Positions 16,936 through 26,500 of a stretch of DNA of 40,871 bases are shown here, piece after piece. Positions within the stretch are counted from its first letter, which is position 1. Every line of letters starts with the position of its first letter. Location of the stretch: contig JAJXTL010000007.1 of NCBI GenBank assembly GCA_021783855.1, positions 1 to 40,871 of the forward strand, written 5' to 3'. The position numbers were made by a program, and so were the translations under genes. Under the pieces are notes generated by a model. The model ran no database searches and was not told the DNA's origin. It saw only the letters and a list, made by a program, of their open reading frames with translations. This DNA comes from Pseudomonadota bacterium (GTDB lineage: Bacteria; Pseudomonadota; Gammaproteobacteria; Burkholderiales; Gallionellaceae).

Positions 16936-17406
16936 ATGGACTACCATGCGAAATTATCTGCACCCTTTGGCATGCTCGGCATACGCTGCTCTGACGCTGT
17001 ATTGCTGGGCATCGACTTCCTGCCTGCAAGTGAAAAACCGCAAGCACCGGATAGTCCGATTGCCAAGCGCGTTTGTGAGCAGCTGCTGAGCTACTTTGAA
17101 AATCCAGATGTATTGTTTTCTATTCCGCTGGAAGCGGGCGGGACGCCGCACCAGAAAAAAGTCTGGCAGGCCATGCTGGCGATTCCACGCGGGCAGACGC
17201 GAACCTATGGCGGGATAGCCGGCGAACTGGATTCCAGCGCACAGGCAGTCGGCCAGGCGTGTGGCGCCAATCCGATTCCGGTTGTCATTCCCTGTCACCG
17301 GGTGGTGAGCAGGTCAGGTCTGGGCGGATTCGCGAAGCACGTCAGCGGGGAACTGCTGGACATCAAACGCTGGTTGCTGGCTCATGAACAACGCCGAACT
17401 GCTTGA
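16936..17406 (+). CDS. ogt: methylated-DNA--protein-cysteine methyltransferase
   Basis: Suicide repair protein that transfers alkyl groups from O6-alkylguanine to its active-site cysteine. The reactive cysteine is in IPVVIPCHRVV. The DNA-binding helix-turn-helix region is IPRGQTRTYGGIA followed by AVGQACGANPIP. At 156 residues it is the short Ogt/AGT type without an Ada domain. The start MDYHAKLSAPFG at 16936 is chosen because any upstream start would lie inside the rplS terminator. The 3' end overlaps xerD by 23 nt. Confidence 0.9.
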   Translation: MDYHAKLSAPFGMLGIRCSDAVLLGIDFLPASEKPQAPDSPIAKRVCEQLLSYFENPDVLFSIPLEAGGTPHQKKVWQAMLAIPRGQTRTYGGIAGELDSSAQAVGQACGANPIPVVIPCHRVVSRSGLGGFAKHVSGELLDIKRWLLAHEQRRTA

Positions 17407-18280
17407 CGAGTTCTGCGATACGCTGTGGCTGGAAGACGGACTTTCGCGTAACACGCTGGAGAGTTACCGGCGCGATCTGGACAAATATGCGGCGTGGCTG
17501 GAAAAGCAGCGCGGTCTGAGCCTTGCTCAAACTACGCACGCCGACATACAAGCCTATCTTGCCGATCTGTTTGTGGTGCAGAAGGCAAAATCCAGTTCAT
17601 CGGGCCGCAACCTCTCCAGCCTCAAACGGCTGTACCGTTATCTGCTGCGGCAGGGCAAGATTGCTGCAGACCCCACGCTGCAAATCGATCCGCCCAAGCT
17701 GCCGCTGCGCCTCCCCAAGACTCTAAGCGAACAGGATGTAGAGCAGCTTTTGGCGGCTCCCGATGTTGAAACTCCATTGGGTTTGCGCGACCGCACCATG
17801 TTAGAAGTGCTGTATGCGACAGGTTTGCGGGTCTCCGAACTGGTCGCTTTGCGCATCGCTCAGGTGAGCATGGATATGGGCATCGTGCGGGTGATGGGCA
17901 AGGGCAACAAGGAGCGTCTGGTGCCGATGGGTGAAGAGGCGCTGGACTGGTTGAAGCGTTATTCTGAACAGGGGCGAGTCGCGCTGTTGGGAAGTCAGGT
18001 CAGTGACGACCTGTTCGTTACCGCACGTGGCTGCGGCATGACACGCCAGATGTTCTGGTACCTGATCAAGAAGCACGCAAGGCATGGCGGACTCAATAAA
18101 CCATTGTCGCCACATACCCTGCGCCATGCCTTTGCCACACACCTGCTCAATCACGGCGCGGACTTGCGCGTGGTGCAGATGCTGTTGGGTCATGCGGATA
18201 TTTCCACCACGCAGATATATACCCATGTCGCACGGGAGCGACTCAAGCAACTGCATTTAAAGCATCACCCGAGGGGATGA
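17384..18280 (+). CDS. xerD: tyrosine recombinase XerD
   Basis: Site-specific recombinase that resolves chromosome dimers at dif with XerC. The 298 residues show the N-terminal SAM-like core-binding domain (FCDTLWLEDGLSRNTLESY) and the catalytic domain. Catalytic positions are Arg in ATGLRVSELVAL, Lys in VMGKGNKERLVPM, HTLRHAFATHLL, GHADISTTQIYTHV (with the nucleophilic Tyr), and the ending RLKQLHLKHHPRG. The wording of the active site and C-terminus favours XerD over XerC. It is chromosomal housekeeping, not an integrase of a mobile element. Confidence 0.93.
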   Translation: MNNAELLDEFCDTLWLEDGLSRNTLESYRRDLDKYAAWLEKQRGLSLAQTTHADIQAYLADLFVVQKAKSSSSGRNLSSLKRLYRYLLRQGKIAADPTLQIDPPKLPLRLPKTLSEQDVEQLLAAPDVETPLGLRDRTMLEVLYATGLRVSELVALRIAQVSMDMGIVRVMGKGNKERLVPMGEEALDWLKRYSEQGRVALLGSQVSDDLFVTARGCGMTRQMFWYLIKKHARHGGLNKPLSPHTLRHAFATHLLNHGADLRVVQMLLGHADISTTQIYTHVARERLKQLHLKHHPRG

Positions 18281-18320
18281 CGGAATGCAGCCGGTCGAGG
18301 CGTTATTACTGCTGATTCTT

Positions 18321-18357
18321 TGCACCAACTAAGTGCATGGGGGCACGGTTCCTGTGC
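18321..18357 (+). promoter_or_regulatory. tandem NtrC-type enhancer sites upstream of the nasT-like gene
   Basis: Two exact GCAC-N7-GTGC dyads: TGCACCAACTAAGTGCA at 18321-18337 and GCACGGTTCCTGTGC at 18343-18357. Their centres are 21 bp apart, two helical turns. They sit about 50-90 bp upstream of a sigma-54 promoter, the usual arrangement for NtrC activation. Confidence 0.7.
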
Positions 18358-18408
18358 GGAAATTTGCCATGGTTTTATAAAATTGCTGCCAATTCAATGG
18401 ATTGATCC

Positions 18409-18424
18409 TGGCTCGTTAATTGCT
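18409..18424 (+). promoter_or_regulatory. sigma-54 promoter of the nasT-like gene
   Basis: TGGCTCGTTAATTGCT matches the -24/-12 consensus TGGCACG-N4-TTGCW at all but one consensus position (A to T). GG (18410-18411) and GC (18422-18423) have the required 10-bp separation. Transcription would start near 18435, about 19 nt before the start codon. Confidence 0.75.
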
Positions 18425-18453
18425 TGGTTGTATCCTGACTACCAGGAGATACG

Positions 18454-19029
18454 TTGAAAAGAATACTGATTATCGATGACATGCGAGATCGGGCGGCGTG
18501 GTTGAAAGCCAGTCTTGAATTGGCCGAATACGACGTGGTTGGTGTGCTGGCCTGGGAACAGGTGGATGAGAATTCGATCCAGGCTGCTTTGGCCGATGTG
18601 ATTATCGTCGATGCGGATGCGCCCGGGCGGGATACGCTGGAGCAGATCAGCCTGATGTCAACAACGCTGGAAAAACCCGTGGTTGTGCTGGGTGCGCGGA
18701 AGGATCAGCGCAGCATTCAGGAGGCGATGCGCGCCGGGGTCAGTGCTTATGTGTCGCACGCGGTTAAGAGCGAAGATCTGAGCGGTATCATCCAGGTGGC
18801 TGCCGCCCGATTTGCCGAGCATAAACGCTTGCGTGATGAATTGAAGGAAGCGAAGAGTCAGTTGGTCGAACGCAAACTGGTGGATAAGGCCAAGGGAATT
18901 CTGATGACGGATCACGGTTACAGCGAAGCGGACGCCTATAAGCGGATGCGCGGCATGGCGATGAGCAAGGGCTGGCGCATGGCGGAGATTGCCGAGGCGA
19001 TCATTCTTGCGAAAGAACTGAGCGCATGA
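18454..19029 (+). CDS. nasT: NasT-like ANTAR-domain response regulator (RNA-binding antiterminator)
   Basis: A receiver domain (residues 1-115) with acidic residues D8, D9 and D53 and K105 is followed by a coiled linker. An ANTAR RNA-binding domain (about 137-187) contains LVERKLVDKAKGILM and GYSEADAYKRMRGMAM. ANTAR proteins of the NasT/NasR type bind paired hexaloop hairpins in nitrate-assimilation leaders and prevent termination. The start is TTG with AGGAG 5 nt upstream. It has its own sigma-54 promoter and NtrC sites. In many bacteria nasS and nasT are adjacent; here the NasS-like gene is 13 kb away and the likely target leader 18 kb away. Confidence 0.85.
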   Translation: MKRILIIDDMRDRAAWLKASLELAEYDVVGVLAWEQVDENSIQAALADVIIVDADAPGRDTLEQISLMSTTLEKPVVVLGARKDQRSIQEAMRAGVSAYVSHAVKSEDLSGIIQVAAARFAEHKRLRDELKEAKSQLVERKLVDKAKGILMTDHGYSEADAYKRMRGMAMSKGWRMAEIAEAIILAKELSA

Positions 19030-19102
19030 GAATGACATGGATCAATCCGCTGCGCGGCATTAAGCCTGCCAGGCAATGAGCGTGTTCTGACATGTTCAGT
19101 AT

Positions 19103-19222
19103 TACGTGAAAGTCGCGAAGCGATTCGTTTGTTTCCTCTCCCTCCGGGAGAGGGTTTGGGTGAGGGAACCGACCGGCGCACGCACTATCATGCTCAGGGG
19201 TTGAGCTTGTGCCATGTCGGTT
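19103..19222 (-). repeat. dispersed repeat copy B (lacks the central module)
   Basis: On the minus strand it reads ACCGACATGGCACAAGCT, then GTTCCCTCACCCAAACCCT directly joined to CTCCCGGAGGGAGAG. The tail CAAACGAATCGCTTCGCG and TTCACG follow. Relative to copy A it lacks the roughly 60-nt module carrying the hairpin, so it shows either the ancestral or a deleted form. It fills the gap between the nasT-like gene and the next gene. Confidence 0.85.
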
Positions 19223-19248
19223 AGCTTGAATATATAAAGGATGACAAA

Positions 19249-19746
19249 ATGATTACCGATGAAAACATCATGAAAGCGCTTTATCGAAGTACGCTGGTGT
19301 CGGAATTGCGCGAGTCTGAAATTGAAATTCTGACAGACCTGATCACGGTTCAATCTTACAAGGCGGGCAAATTTATTGTCAAACCGGGCAGCCGTAAGTT
19401 GGAGGATGCGCTGCTGATATTGGTCGAAGGCAGGCTGGAGGTAAGTTCCATAGTGGACGAGGAACCTATGGTCATGCATCTGAAAGACCCCGGGGATATG
19501 GCCAGAGTGATCAGTTTCGTCGGCAGCAACATGATGAAGATCGATGCCACTATCGAGGTTATGGAGGATAGTACGGTGCTGCTTTTAGAACGTGCCAGGC
19601 TGGAGTCACTGCTGGGTACACACCATTCCATCGTGTATTATGTGATGCGCAGTCTGGTGCGCTATGTGCACGGGCTGGCGCGGCATAAAAGCGCGGAAAC
19701 CGAGGAGCTGAGCAATTATTTTTACCGGGTGAACGGACGGTTCTAG
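19249..19746 (+). CDS. cyclic nucleotide-binding-domain (Crp-fold) protein without DNA-binding domain
   Basis: A 165-residue stand-alone CNB-like beta-barrel. It begins with a helical lead (ALYRSTLVSELRESEIEIL), then YKAGKFIVKPGSR and LLILVEGRLEVSS, then the phosphate-binding-cassette-like region DPGDMARVISFVGS. It ends with a helix containing SIVYYVMRSLVRYVHG. The canonical GE-x(n)-RAA cassette is not clear and there is no helix-turn-helix, so it may sense a ligand or act by protein contact. AAAGGATG precedes the start. It sits downstream of the nasT-like gene across repeat B; partners are unknown. Confidence 0.7.
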   Translation: MITDENIMKALYRSTLVSELRESEIEILTDLITVQSYKAGKFIVKPGSRKLEDALLILVEGRLEVSSIVDEEPMVMHLKDPGDMARVISFVGSNMMKIDATIEVMEDSTVLLLERARLESLLGTHHSIVYYVMRSLVRYVHGLARHKSAETEELSNYFYRVNGRF

Positions 19747-19835
19747 CGGGCAGTCTTATTCATGCAAGCAGTCCGGCTGCGGCGCCCGCTGATGTTGCCC
19801 ATGCTATAAATAGATAAATCAAAAGGAAAGCCGCG

Positions 19836-20633
19836 ATGTGGCTCCGTACCGGATGTACTATTACCTTTGACGTGAGCATCGCTACGCCTTTTATACTCAT
19901 GCTGCGCCCGCGCAGCGGAATGCATCAATGGGTGGCGCGCGAGTCGTATACCTTGAAGCCCAGTCTGCCTGCAATTGAATATACGGATAATTTTGGTAAT
20001 CTTTGCCAGCGGCTGGTCGCGCCGCCAGGAGAATTTTCCATACACACGTCCGCGGAGATTTTGACGGCGGATGGCATCGATGTCAGTCCGGGCGCACCTT
20101 TCGAGGATGTGCAGAATTTGCCCGATGCCGTTCTGCCTTATCTTTTGCCCTCCCGCTATTGCGAGTCGGACAGATTTATCGATCTGGGTCAGGAAATTGT
20201 TGCGGGTGCGACACCCGGCTATGACCAGGTGGCTGCCATCGTGTCGTGGATACGCAAGAATATCCGTTTCAATCCCGACTCCAGCTACTATCAACTGTCA
20301 GCGATTGAGGTTAACGTGCAGCGTGAGGGGGTGTGCCGTGAACTGGCGCATCTGGGCATCGCGCTATGCCGTGGCCTGTGCATCCCGGCACGCATGGTGG
20401 TGGGTTACCTGCATGGACTTGAGCCTATGAATTTTCATGCCTGGTTCGAAGCTTACGTGGGAGCTCGCTGGTATACCTTTGATGCAACGCAAGCCGACCC
20501 TACAGGCGGACGCGTCACTGTCGCGTACGGACGCGATGCAGCCGACGTGGCGATATTCAACCAGTTTGGCCCGGCGTTGTACCCAAAGAAAATGTCGGTT
20601 CACGTCGCATTGCTGGATGCCGCACCGGAGTGA
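19836..20633 (+). CDS. transglutaminase-like cysteine protein 1
   Basis: A 265-residue bacterial transglutaminase-like protein. The N-terminal beta-rich region (about residues 1-120) precedes the papain-fold core, with catalytic Cys in [13 protein letters not shown], His in NFHAWFEAY and Asp in [13 protein letters not shown]. It has no signal peptide. Such proteins may hydrolyse or transfer peptide or isopeptide bonds, and in ATP-grasp/Anbu loci they are thought to act on a peptide product. It is followed by a second transglutaminase gene whose start overlaps its stop (TGATG), so the two are coupled. AAAAGGAAA precedes the start. Confidence 0.85.
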   Translation: MWLRTGCTITFDVSIATPFILMLRPRSGMHQWVARESYTLKPSLPAIEYTDNFGNLCQRLVAPPGEFSIHTSAEILTADGIDVSPGAPFEDVQNLPDAVLPYLLPSRYCESDRFIDLGQEIVAGATPGYDQVAAIVSWIRKNIRFNPDSSYYQLSAIEVNVQREGVCRELAHLGIALCRGLCIPARMVVGYLHGLEPMNFHAWFEAYVGARWYTFDATQADPTGGRVTVAYGRDAADVAIFNQFGPALYPKKMSVHVALLDAAPE

Positions 20634-21481
20634 TGCAGAGATTGCGCATTAAACATCTGACGGAATATCTGTTTCCAGCCCAGGTGTCACTTAACCCGCA
20701 CCGGCTCCTGCTGCGCCCGCGCGAAGGACATGACGTGCGTATCGAGACCTCGAAATTGGTGATTACACCGAGCCACACCATCCAATGGCAGCGGGATGTG
20801 TTTGACAATTCCCTCGCAGTTGTAAGCTTCTCGGAGCGCTCGGACAGGTTGATGATTGCCAGCGAAGTCGTCATTCAGCATTACGCGCCGGGGCCTTATG
20901 ATTTCCTTCTCGAAGAATATGCGGTCAATTATCCCTTTGCCTATGCGGTGGGTGAACAAGCTGATCTGGCCGTCTTTCAGCGACCGATTTTCGTCGACGA
21001 CAGCCGAATTGTCCATGATTGGTTGCAACGGTTGAGCTTGCAAGGTATGCAGACTTTTGGCATGCTGGTCAAGTTGAATCAGGCGATCAGCAGCCAGTTT
21101 TGTTATCGAATGAGGGAAGAGGCGGGCGTACAGTCGCCTGCGCAGACGCTGGCAAAGCGCAGCGGTTCCTGTCGCGATTACGCTACGCTTTTTATCGAGG
21201 CTTGTCGCTGTCTGGGTTTGGCCAGTCGTTTTGTCAGCGGATATTTGCACGCCCCGGCGACCGAAGCGGGGTATGCTACGACCCACGCCTGGGTGGAAAT
21301 ATACCTGCCCGGCACGGGCTGGAAGGGTTTCGATCCAACCTCCGGCGAGGTAACCGGCAACCGGCATATTGCAGTTGCGGTTGCGCGTGATCCTGTGGCG
21401 GTGCCGCCGGTCTCCGGCAGTTTCATCGGGCCAGGCGCTGCAAGCATGCAGGTGAATGTCCAGGTCAGCCTGCTTGCCTGA
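20633..21481 (+). CDS. transglutaminase-like cysteine protein 2
   Basis: A 282-residue transglutaminase family protein with the Bact_transglu_N domain (LRIKHLTEYLFPAQVSLNPH through about residue 150). The core follows, with catalytic Cys in KRSGSCRDYATLFIEACR, His in ATTHAWVEIYLPG and Asp in KGFDPTSGEVTG. It resembles the N-terminal part of the large DUF2126 protein further along more than it resembles its upstream partner. A GTG codon 3 nt upstream is an alternative start. With the preceding gene it forms a two-gene plus-strand operon. Confidence 0.88.
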   Translation: MQRLRIKHLTEYLFPAQVSLNPHRLLLRPREGHDVRIETSKLVITPSHTIQWQRDVFDNSLAVVSFSERSDRLMIASEVVIQHYAPGPYDFLLEEYAVNYPFAYAVGEQADLAVFQRPIFVDDSRIVHDWLQRLSLQGMQTFGMLVKLNQAISSQFCYRMREEAGVQSPAQTLAKRSGSCRDYATLFIEACRCLGLASRFVSGYLHAPATEAGYATTHAWVEIYLPGTGWKGFDPTSGEVTGNRHIAVAVARDPVAVPPVSGSFIGPGAASMQVNVQVSLLA

Positions 21482-21652
21482 ACGTCGCGTGCAGTCAGCT
21501 GACGGTACGCTTGCCAGTAGCGCGCTTGGGTTTGAGCCGTATGGACTTACAGTCATAGTCGTTATGAGGCTCATATTTTTTGTCAAGACGATATACGGAC
21601 ATTATTATTCTAATAATATATATTTAAAATCAAACAGATAGATGTAATTGCC

Positions 21653-23314
21653 CTAAACATCGAACACTGCTGCCGCGCTCCTTACTTGAATCGCCTCGCC
21701 CTCAAGAATATTCGCAAGTTTCAGTAACCCTTGTGCCGCGCTGGAATTCTCGCCAGACATTTGCGCCACGCGCTCGGTGTTCCTGGCCAGGTCGTTCGAT
21801 GCTACATTCTGTTCGGCTAGTGCGTTGGAGATGTTATCAATGACGTTCGCCACTTCGCTAAAACTATGCTGGATGCTGCTAATAGAGCTTTGTGCCGACA
21901 CGGCATCCGTCACCCCCTGACGCGTGGTTTCCACCACCTTGCCCATGCTGGTCAGCGCATGTTTCACCACTTCGCTGATTTTGTTGGACATCTCGTTGAT
22001 CTCTGTGGTGGCATTGCCGGTGCGTTCGGCGAGTTTACGCACCTCGTCCGCCACCACCGCGAAACCACGCCCCTGTTCGCCGGCGCGCGCAGCCTCAATG
22101 GCTGCATTCAGCGCCAGAAGGTTGGTCTGATCGGCAATCTCTTTGATGACTTTCACCACATCAATGATGTGCGTGGCATTCTCGCCCAAGCGCGAAACTT
22201 CGCCGGATGCGGTCTCGATTTCCTTCGCAGTGGTCAGCAAACCGGATACGGTCTTGTTTACCACTTGCGCGCTCTGCTCGGCGTTGCTGCGAGAGGCATC
22301 TGCGATCTGCTTGGCGTTGCAGCCCTGCTCGCTGATGTGCATGGTAGACACGCTCATTTCCTCAATCGCCGAGGCCATGCTGCTCATGGCATCCGACTCG
22401 TGATTCACGTTCTCGGCGATTTGCCTGGCTGCTACAGCCAGGTTACGTGCCATGTCTTCGAGATGATTGGCCTGATCTTTAACCTTTGCGATCATGTCGC
22501 GCAGACTCGTTTGCATCTGGTAGGCATTCGCCAGCAAGCTGCCTGCAGCGGCCGACGACTGGTGCGGAAGCAAAGAGAAATTTCCAGAAGCCATAGTGTT
22601 GACCACTTTTGCCACTGCCTTCGGGTCGCCCCCCAATTGAAGCAATACGGAACGAACGATGATGGTAGCCAGAAATATTGACAGCCCCAATGCAATCAGC
22701 GTCCAGATAATTACGATGCTGCGCCTATTCTGATAATCCTGCTCGGCCTGCACGATATTTGCCGCGCTTTCTTCATTCACAAACCGGGTGAAATTCTCGC
22801 GCAGTTCTGTCATTTGCCTGGAAAGCTCACGATCTATGCCCGCAACCTTGGCATCGGATTCGGTTGTGTTCTTGTGCGCGTCAATCTGCGCTAGGTATTT
22901 GCCACTCGTAGCTTGATGTTCTGCGGCCAATGCCTTCAGCCCGCTGATGAAACCATCCAATCCCTGGCGCACCTCTGTCAGCTTTTCCAGTTCTTGCAAT
23001 GCAGCGGCTTGGTCCTTGTCGAACAACTCCTGTTGGGAGACAAATTCGCCGCGAAACTTTTTAATCTTTTCCGGACCGATTCCGCGTATCCAGACATCCT
23101 TGGCGAGTTTTACTTCTTTCAGGAAGTGAATTTCCATGCTGCCGATTTCGTTCATCACCTTGATGCCGGTTTTCAGGTGCATGCCATGCTCTTTCTCACC
23201 TTCCACCGAGCCGCTCAACTGCATCAATCCGAAAACGGCCATGGACAGGAACATGATGAAAGAAACGGACTCAAGGCAAATGAATTTGCCCTTCAGTGTT
23301 AAATTATCGAACAT
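21653..23314 (-). CDS. methyl-accepting chemotaxis protein
   Basis: A 553-residue transmembrane chemoreceptor. A span at about residues 10-32 is followed by a periplasmic helical-bundle sensor region. The second span at about 202-224 ([19 protein letters not shown]) leads to a HAMP region and the long cytoplasmic coiled-coil signalling domain. The conserved hairpin tip reads [18 protein letters not shown] then [19 protein letters not shown], which contacts CheA and CheW. The ligand is unknown. The gene interrupts the transglutaminase/ATP-grasp locus and may be unrelated to it. AAGGTGCAGGA precedes the start. Confidence 0.93.
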   Translation of the reverse strand: MFDNLTLKGKFICLESVSFIMFLSMAVFGLMQLSGSVEGEKEHGMHLKTGIKVMNEIGSMEIHFLKEVKLAKDVWIRGIGPEKIKKFRGEFVSQQELFDKDQAAALQELEKLTEVRQGLDGFISGLKALAAEHQATSGKYLAQIDAHKNTTESDAKVAGIDRELSRQMTELRENFTRFVNEESAANIVQAEQDYQNRRSIVIIWTLIALGLSIFLATIIVRSVLLQLGGDPKAVAKVVNTMASGNFSLLPHQSSAAAGSLLANAYQMQTSLRDMIAKVKDQANHLEDMARNLAVAARQIAENVNHESDAMSSMASAIEEMSVSTMHISEQGCNAKQIADASRSNAEQSAQVVNKTVSGLLTTAKEIETASGEVSRLGENATHIIDVVKVIKEIADQTNLLALNAAIEAARAGEQGRGFAVVADEVRKLAERTGNATTEINEMSNKISEVVKHALTSMGKVVETTRQGVTDAVSAQSSISSIQHSFSEVANVIDNISNALAEQNVASNDLARNTERVAQMSGENSSAAQGLLKLANILEGEAIQVRSAAAVFDV

Positions 23315-23539
23315 TCCTGCACCTTATTTTGTCATTAGCCTCGAAACAATAGTGTAAGTAGGTTAAGTTTTTATTATTTGCGACTTGGAATAACTGGTAC
23401 ATTCCACTCGTTTGCGAACGGCCGCATTAGGCCATGGAGATAACGCTCTAAGCGTTGCAAAATTGCTGGCAATATCGTGCCATGAATGCCCTGTTTCACA
23501 GGACAATCTGACGAAGCGACAAGGATCTCCCAGCCGACC
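23315..23539. other. spacer with two small perfect inverted repeats
   Basis: Between the chemoreceptor start and the large transglutaminase stop. AACGCT-CTA-AGCGTT occupies 23442-23456 and CCTGT-TTC-ACAGG occupies 23490-23502. Neither is followed by a T-run on either strand, so they are not clear terminators. They could be operators or 3'-end structures. Confidence 0.35.
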
Positions 23540-26500
23540 TTATTGCTGCATCAATTCGCCTGGCACCCCATCCATGATCGGTTCCGGGTTACGTCGTAAA
23601 TCCAGTGTCAGCGGATAGTCGGGGTTGCGCCCTTCCCGCCGTACATGCACAGGCCCCGGGGTATGGCCGTGATTCCAGAAGCGCGCGACGCGACGCGCCT
23701 CGGCCTCGTTGGCATTGACCGGGAAGGTGTCGTAATTGCGGCCGCCGGGGTGGGCGACGTGATAGGTGCAGCCGCCTATCGAACGCCCGCTCCAGCTATC
23801 CACCAGATCGAACACCAGCGGGGCCTGCACGCCGATGGTCGGGTGCAAACCGGACGGCGGCGCCCAGGCACGGTAGCGCACGGCAGCGACGTATTCGCCG
23901 CGCATGCCCGTGCCGGTCAGCGGCAGCGGACGACCGTTGCAGGTCAGAATATGCCGGTTGTCGTTCATGTGCCGTACCTTGACCTGCATGCGCTCAAGCG
24001 ATGAGTCGACATAGCGAGCGGTGCCGCCGGCTGCGACTTCTTCACCCAGCACATGCCAGGGTTCTATGGCCTGACGCAGTTCGATCTCGATGCCGTGATG
24101 CACCACGGTGCCGAAGCGCGGAAAGCGGAATTCAAGAAAGGGCGCGAACCATTCGAACTCGAAGGCGTAACCTGCGCGCTGCAAATCCAGCACGATATCC
24201 TTCATGTCCTGAGCCACGAAATGCGGCAGCATGTAGCGATCATGCAATTCTGTCCCCCACCGGTTGAGGTTGCCACGATAGGGCGTCTGCCAGAATCGTG
24301 CGACCAGCGTGCGCAGCAGCAGCATTTGCAGCAGAGACATCTGCGCGTGCGGCGGCATCTCGAAACCGCGAAATTCGACCAGCCCCAGGCGTCCTGTCGC
24401 GCTGTCGGGCGAATACAGCTTGTCGATGCAGAATTCCGCGCGGTGCGTATTGCCGGACAGATCGACCAGCAGGTTGCGCAGCAGACGGTCGACCAGCCAC
24501 GGCTGAGGGCTTTCCTCGCCGGCTTTCAAGTGTTCAGCCATCTGCTGAAACGCGATCTCCAGCTCGTACAGGCTCTCATGACGCGCCTCATCCACGCGCG
24601 GCGCCTGACTGGTCGGCCCGATGAACAGACCGGAGAACAGATAGGATAGCGCCGGGTGATGCTGCCAGTAGGTGATCAGACTCATCAGTACATCGGGTCG
24701 CCTGAGACAGGGCGAATCCGCCGGTGTTGCCGCACCTAAGGTCACGTGGTTGCCGCCGCCGGTGCCGGTATGTCGTCCGTCCAGCATGAATTTTTCCGTG
24801 CCCAGCCTGCATAAACGCGCCTCCTCGTAGAGCGTCTGCGTGTTTTCCACGAGCTGAGTCCAACTGGATGAAGGATGGATGTTGACCTCGATCACGCCGG
24901 GATCGGGCGTGATGCGGAACTCCCTGATGCGCGGGTCAGATGGCGGCGTATAGCCTTCCAGTCGCAACGGCAATTCCAGTGCGGCGGCGCTGTCCTCTAT
25001 CGCCGTGATCAGCGTCACAAAATCTTCCAGCAAAGGCACGGGCGGCAGAAATATGCACAGCACGCCCGCACGCACCTCGGCACAGAGAGCTGTGTGTATG
25101 ATTTCGTGCGGGTCGTAGCTTGCCTTTGGCACTGATTTTTTGGTGTTTTTTGCTGTGCTGTCAGGGGCTTCACTGGTCGCATCGAAGGGGTCGCGGCCAA
25201 CTTCCTCTTCCCTGTCGGCAACCCAGGGCAGGGATGCCAGCGGCAGACGCAGGCCCAGCGGCGAGTCGCCTGCAATCAGATAAAGGTGCTCGCGGCGCAG
25301 AGGCCAGGGGCTGGAGCGAAAACCTGCCGAAACGATGGCTTTCCCCGCGCGTTGAACGGTTTTTGGCGGCAAGGCTTTTATCGGCAGCACGTAGCCTGCC
25401 GGTTCACCCAGGCCGCGTTCGATCAACATTGCCTGCCGCCGCCTTTCATCGGTTTTATTTAAATCGGATTTTAGCGGATCCAGATTGTCCGGCCAGCGCT
25501 GTTCCTGATCGATGATACGGGTCACGTCCTCATACGCCGTGATCACGAACTTTTCGTCCAGCCCGAGCTCATGGGTGAGGCGCTGCATGAAGATTAACGC
25601 ATCCTTCGTCTGCTGTTTTCCGCCATTAACTTGAGATTCGCGTAAGCGTTCGTTTGTCCCCTCTCCCTCAGGGAGATAACCAGCGACTTGGGCATCGTTT
25701 TCTGATGCTTTAGTCAAATGGCTAGTGGTTTCATCAGGGTTTGGGTGAGGGAAACGGGCATTGCAAGTTTCATTATCAGGGACGGCATCCTTGCAATCCC
25801 CGTCAGCAGTGACCAGCAGCGTGCGGTCGCGCCACAACGGTACGCCATCCGTTCGCCAGTAACACCCCAGCGCCCAGCGCGGCAGCGGCTCGCCGGGATA
25901 CCACTTGCCCTGGCCGAAATGCAGCATCGCACCCGGCGCAAAATGACCTTGCAGACGGGTGAGCAATTCGCCCGAAAGCTCGCGTTTCTTGTCCGACAGT
26001 GCGGTGAAATTCCACTCAGGACCTTCCATGTCATCGATGGAGACAAAAGTCGGCTCACCTCCCATGGTAAGGCGCACATCCAGTTTGGCAAGCTCATCAT
26101 CGACCAGATGGCCCAGTGCCAGGATGGCCTGCCATTGGGCTTCGGTGTATGGCTTTGTCACACGCGGGTCTTCATGGATTCGTGTGACTGTCATGGAAAA
26201 GTCAAAGTGCGTCTCGCACACTTCCGTCACGCCGATCACCGGCGCTGCCGAAGACGGCATGGCCGTACAGGCCAGCGGAATATGTCCTTCGCCGGCCAGC
26301 AAACCCGAGGTCGGATCCAGCCCGATCCAGCCTGCCCCGGGGATGTACACTTCCGTCCAGGCATGCAGGTCGGTAAAATCGTAGTCGGTGCCGGACGGGC
26401 CATCGAGCGCCACAATGTCGGCTTTCAGCTGGATCAGATAACCCGAAGTAAAACGCGCCGCCAGTCCCAAATGGCGCAGCACTTGCACCAGCAGCCAGGC

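Noticed and set aside
17384..18280. Tyrosine recombinase as a sign of an integrated element
   Set aside because: All features fit chromosomal XerD. There are no attachment-site repeats, phage genes or cargo around it.
23315..23400. Sigma-28 promoter for the chemoreceptor
   Set aside because: A TAAA element is present, but no GCCGATAA-like -10 lies at the required distance.
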